Shown one piece after another: positions 60,320 through 64,000 of a stretch of 64,000 nt of DNA. Position 1 is the first letter of the stretch. Each line of letters starts with the position of its first letter. A model generated the notes under the pieces. That model was not told where the DNA came from and ran no database searches. It saw nothing but the letters and a program-made list of their open reading frames with translations. The stretch is from Owenia fusiformis (taxonomy: Eukaryota; Annelida; Polychaeta; Sabellida; Oweniidae), in the NCBI GenBank assembly GCA_903813345.2, contig CAIIXF020000235.1, positions 268,659 to 332,658 of the forward strand, given 5' to 3'. The position numbers and the translations under genes were made by a program.

Positions 60320-62621
60320 ATGTTTAAAAGAGGATTCCAATTGGCAATATGTAAGCACATCTGCGTAATTATCCAAAATACCTGGCAAATATGCTTTGGT
60401 TTCAAACCTTTTTAGGGTCTGCTATTCAAGAGCACATAGAATACCATATAGAACTTGATTTTGAATTGAAACAATGCCAAAGCAGGACATATGGGACTTT
60501 TAGGATCGTTTGTTGCGATTATGACCTGCTGTGTCGTACTTACGTTGTGAACTGGGATTTTAATCAAATGCTTTTATTCAGCAAAAAATAAATCTAGATA
60601 ATTACACATATAATACTAATAATGATTATACTCATCTATCTATAGTTCTAATCAATCTATTTCGTTCATTGTCAATAATAGTTTTATTCTCTTTAAGGTT
60701 TATTAGTGTGTATTCACACAAGAAGGGCTGAAAAACAATGCGGAGGCTCTGTATGGAAGGAGACAGGTTAGACACGTACTTAAGATTTTTTTAACAATGA
60801 GTAAATAAAGATATCAATAAATGTAACAAATACAAATAAATTTAACCTGTTGTTTATCTTTTGTACAGACACAGAAAATTTGGCGCTTGGAAAACCTGCC
60901 TCACAATCTTCAATATATCCACTACAACATGTTCCTGCTGGGCTCGCAGTTGATGGTGTTGAAGATGGTGACTGGCATCATGGTTCATGTGCATCCACAA
61001 AACATGAGTACAAACCATGGTGGATGGTTGATCTTCGGGAAGTTTATCCCATTGGGTCCGTCAAATTATCAAACAGACAGTGTGGAAAAGGAAATTGCAG
61101 AGGTGGACCGTCCGACATTGTTGAAGGTAATCATAAAGTTTATGCAGTTGAAATAAAATTTGTAAAATATATAGTCGCGTGACCTGGTACACATTTGGGC
61201 ATATATATGTATATGAAGATTATTTACCGGGAGGAATCGGATATTGGTATTTTTTTTCGAGAGACAATATGATATGGCCCGATGGCCCGGAGAGCAAGAG
61301 AAAAAGGTCCATGTGCAGCATGGCAAGTGATTTTAGACAGTCATATCTTTCACTATGAGTACTTTCTGGGCATAAATACAATGGCCTTTATGAAAACATG
61401 TTTTCTTTCAAGTGAAGTCCCAATGATAGTAAAATATCAATCCAACTCTCTGAAAAACTATGGATTAGGGCCCCACCTTGGCACTTTTTGAAAAATGTTG
61501 GGCTTATTTTCTAAAAAGAGGATCTTGTTTTTCTCAATTTAAACATATCGAAAGTCTCCTCTACACTATATTAACAATTCCTGAAAAGGGGATGGGTATT
61601 GAAATGCGTTAAAGTTAAAAACCACATATCCCATGTTATTTTCCCATAGAGAAAACTCGTGCTATCCATTGTTTTCAGCACAATTTTGGTCATCGAACAT
61701 TGATATCTTCAAAACTAGACTTTCAATACCATTCTATTTTTGAACATGTCTTAGACCCCTTGTTGAATAATGTTTTCATGCAATAAAAATCAGAAAAAGA
61801 AGATCCTCTTTTGAGTAAATAGGTTCAATATTTTGAAAACAATATTGACATGGGGTCCCTATTCATAATTTTTCGCTCCCATTGAGGTGAATGCCATTTT
61901 TGCGAGAGGGATTAGGAGGGACAGTCTAATTTTCTTTCAATATCAAAAATATTCCCCGGTGTTATTCACTGGGTAGTAGTAGGATGATATAAATAATATG
62001 CATATAGTGTATATAATCATAAACAGGAAAAGTAATTGGTCAAGTGGAGTTGAAGGTACAATGTAATAATTAAGCTAACAAGTGCGATACAGACAAAATG
62101 AGATCGAGTTGAGATATCTATCCATGAATGAATAAATGAATGAATTTTAATTTCTATAATTTGAACAAATCAATTAGTTCTAAAGATTATCTAAGGCACG
62201 ACCCTAATATTTTCAATGATATTTATTCATGATATAATGATGGTAATTCATATTGACCATGAGAACATATATACATCAGTCACTATAGAAGTTTAAATAT
62301 TTGGTTCCATAAACATGCTGTTTTTATAAATTAATTAAACGCATAATTGTTTAAATTACTTGCTTCTTGATGTTTTGAAAATTATTCAACGATGACGTTA
62401 TATTTTTTTAGATCGTCTTTCAAACTTCAAAATTGAAGTAAGCAAAGAGGGAGCAAAGTGGGAGCTGTGTACCTTCTACAGAAATGCAGCACTTGAACCC
62501 TGCAAGAAGGGTTGTCAGATGTTTTACTGCCCCAGCGGAATGAAAGGACGTTACGTTAGGGTTCAGCTGCAAGACACAAATTGGCTCACTCTCTGTGAAG
62601 TTGCTGTGTTCAGGCCATCAA
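60320..62621 (+). CDS. Secreted F-type lectin-like protein, 3' part missing from window (first 4 exons)
   Basis: Exons: 60320-60350 signal peptide (MFKRGFQLAIC, with basic n-region; continues LLVCIHTRRA) and donor GTAAGC; 60698-60766 mini-exon (EKQCGGSVWKET); 60869-61126 and 62412-62621 type-I F-type domain (NLALGKPASQSS, AVDGVEDGDWHHGSCAST, KPWWMVDLREVYPIG, NRQCGKGNCRGG, FKIEVSKEGAKW, GCQMFYCPSGMKGRYVRVQ, LCEVAVFRPS). All phases and introns agree with the paralogue at 52072-55232. After 62621 a donor-like GTAATT is present, as in the paralogues, but only repeat sequence follows to the window end. So the type-II exons are either beyond 64000 or lost. Reading through instead of splicing would end at TAG 62630-62632, giving a single-domain protein. 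Confidence 0.78.
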
Positions 62622-62630
62622 GTAATTATT

Positions 62631-62655
62631 AGGAGGCCCCATCGGGGGGCCTCCT
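62631..62655. repeat. GC-rich hairpin just past the last lectin exon
   Basis: AGGAGGCCCC (62631-62640) pairs perfectly with GGGGCCTCCT (62646-62655) across a 5-nt loop, followed by ATCAATTTTGTAG and ATTATTATTATT. Its geometry resembles the 3' hairpins of the Helitron-like elements, though the final bases are GTAG, not CTAG. Confidence 0.6.
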
Positions 62656-62679
62656 ATCAATTTTGTAGATATTATTATT

Positions 62680-64000
62680 ATTATTCTTTATTATTATTAT
62701 TTATTCTTCCTCCCTCTTTTTCTCCTACTTCCGACTAATTTTCAACTAGCTACTACATAGTCCTACTAATGACCTGGGCTGAACTTGGCGGGAAAGGAAT
62801 TTTTATCTAGGTCAAGGTCAAAGGTCAAAATCTAGGTCAAATCTAAGTTTTTTTCAAGTTTCTCAAATCCTGACACTACACTTAAATATTTTTGGCTGAA
62901 TTTTTGCACACAGATAGATATTAGTATTCTATTAGTCTTAGCTTTTTGCCGTCTAGAGAAATTTTGCTTAGATTTTGAGATATTGAAGGTCAAAAAAAGG
63001 TCAAAAAAGGTCTTTTTTCAACTTGCTTCAAATTGACCAAATTTTTTTTTTAAACTCATCTACAAGTTCTCAGGATTCCAAATCTGACCTTACTTTTGAC
63101 CTTTGACCTTTAGTTGACCTTCAGTGACCTCCGAAAGGTCAGAAAAGTTGATTTTTCAAATCGATTTTCTGGATTCAAATTTAGGTATATCATTCACAAA
63201 AGATCTTCTGAGGTCTAAAAAAGTAAAATTTGCAAGGTCAAAGGTCAAGGTCGTCAAATGAAATCACAAACTGTGTTTTCTAAGTTTCTCAAAATTGGAG
63301 ACTACAAATCAATTTTTTTACTGAAAGTCAGAATATATATTCCTCTAAAGGTTCTACACATATTAGCAATTGACTATTTATTAAAATTTTGCTCCAGTTT
63401 TGAGATATTAGAACTCAAAAACTGAAAAAAGGTCAAATTTCAAAATATTTCAAGGTCAAATTTCAACTTGCTCTAAATTGACCAAACTTTTTTTTAAAAA
63501 GCATCTACAAGATCTCAGGAACTCAAATCTGACCTTAGTTCTGAACTATGACCTTTAGTTGACCTTCAGTGACCTTCGAAAGGTCAAAAAAGTTAATTTT
63601 TCAAATTGATTTTCTGGATTCAAATTCAGGTTTCTTCAATCAGAAAAGATATACTGAGGTCTAAAAAAGTAAAACCTGTAAGGTCAAAGGTCAAGGTCAT
63701 CAAACAAGATCACAAACTGTGTTTTCTAAGTTTCTCAAAGTTTGTGACTACAAATCAATATTTTTGAATTAAAGTCAGGATATATATTCCTCTCAAGGTT
63801 TTACACATAATAACAATTGATTATCTATTAAAATTCTGCACCAGTTTTGAGATATTGGACCTCAAAAACTGAAAAAGGTCTTATGTTGAAATTTTTCAAG
63901 GTCAAATTTCACATTGCTTCAAATTGACCAAACTTTTTTTTAAAAATCATCTACAAGATGCCTGGAGTTCATATATGTCCTTGTATTTAAGATTTGACCT
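62680..64000 (+). mobile_element. AGGTCA-rich tandem-repeat element 9 (runs off the window)
   Basis: It starts with a TTATTATTATT..CTTCCTCC tract like the other Helitron-like elements and AGGTCAAAGGTCA at 62815-62827. Then come tandem units of about 445 bp (GACCTTTAGTTGACCTTC at 63105 and 63550; a third unit starts before 64000). More perfect DR1 words are at 63097-63109, 63235-63247 and 63681-63693. It belongs to a family distinct from the 476-bp type. No coding. Confidence 0.55.

Overview
The window is a AT-rich metazoan (eukaryotic) sequence: genes are split into short exons with GT..AG introns, and TE relics fill most of the intergenic space. The gene families (a TRIM protein with an NHL-like C-terminus, a tandem family of secreted F-type lectin-like/discoidin proteins) together with nuclear-receptor-half-site-rich Helitron/Helentron-like repeats suggest a marine invertebrate, most likely a lophotrochozoan such as a bivalve. 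This taxonomic call is an inference from gene content and repeat style only. No rRNA, tRNA or CRISPR was seen.

Layout. 1-8.9 kb: a head-to-tail run of five plus-strand, non-autonomous Helitron/Helentron-like elements, each ending in a terminal hairpin followed by CTAG and running directly into TTATT. 8.9-10.2 kb: a 5'-truncated LINE on the minus strand, then a small tandem repeat. 13.6-15.4 kb: the large exon of a RING/B-box TRIM gene (+). 16.8-25 kb: a dense patch of DNA-transposon derivatives (a 514-bp foldback, a 516-bp MITE, a deleted mariner, an 876-bp foldback), a 27-bp minisatellite, a gypsy-type solo LTR, and an orphan lectin-exon fragment. 26.1-29.4 kb: two minus-strand copies of the same Helitron-like families. 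29.5-37.0 kb: a young, non-autonomous LTR retrotransposon (minus) with very long LTRs that carry 62-bp tandem repeats.

39.0-62.6 kb is the main biological feature: a cluster of four related secreted lectin genes, two on the minus strand (39.06-42.5 and 44.8-48.0 kb) and two on the plus strand (52.07-55.2 and 60.3-62.6 kb, the last running off the recognisable sequence). Manual splicing gives open, in-phase reading frames: a short signal-peptide exon, a Cys-Gly-Gly mini-exon, optionally a discoidin (F5/8 type C) domain in three exons, then one type-I and one type-II F-type lectin-like domain, each built from two exons. Nearly all boundaries are phase 1, so the domains are symmetric modules. 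The canonical fucose-binding motif is only partly kept, which suggests altered ligand specificity. A sulfotransferase pseudogene with two in-frame stops lies between the two plus-strand lectin genes. From 62.6 kb to the end the window is again AGGTCA-rich tandem repeat.

Functionally, the lectin genes probably make extracellular glycan-recognition proteins (innate immunity or adhesion), and the TRIM gene an intracellular ubiquitin ligase. The two are not obviously linked. All splice models are hand-built from the sequence and not supported by transcript data.
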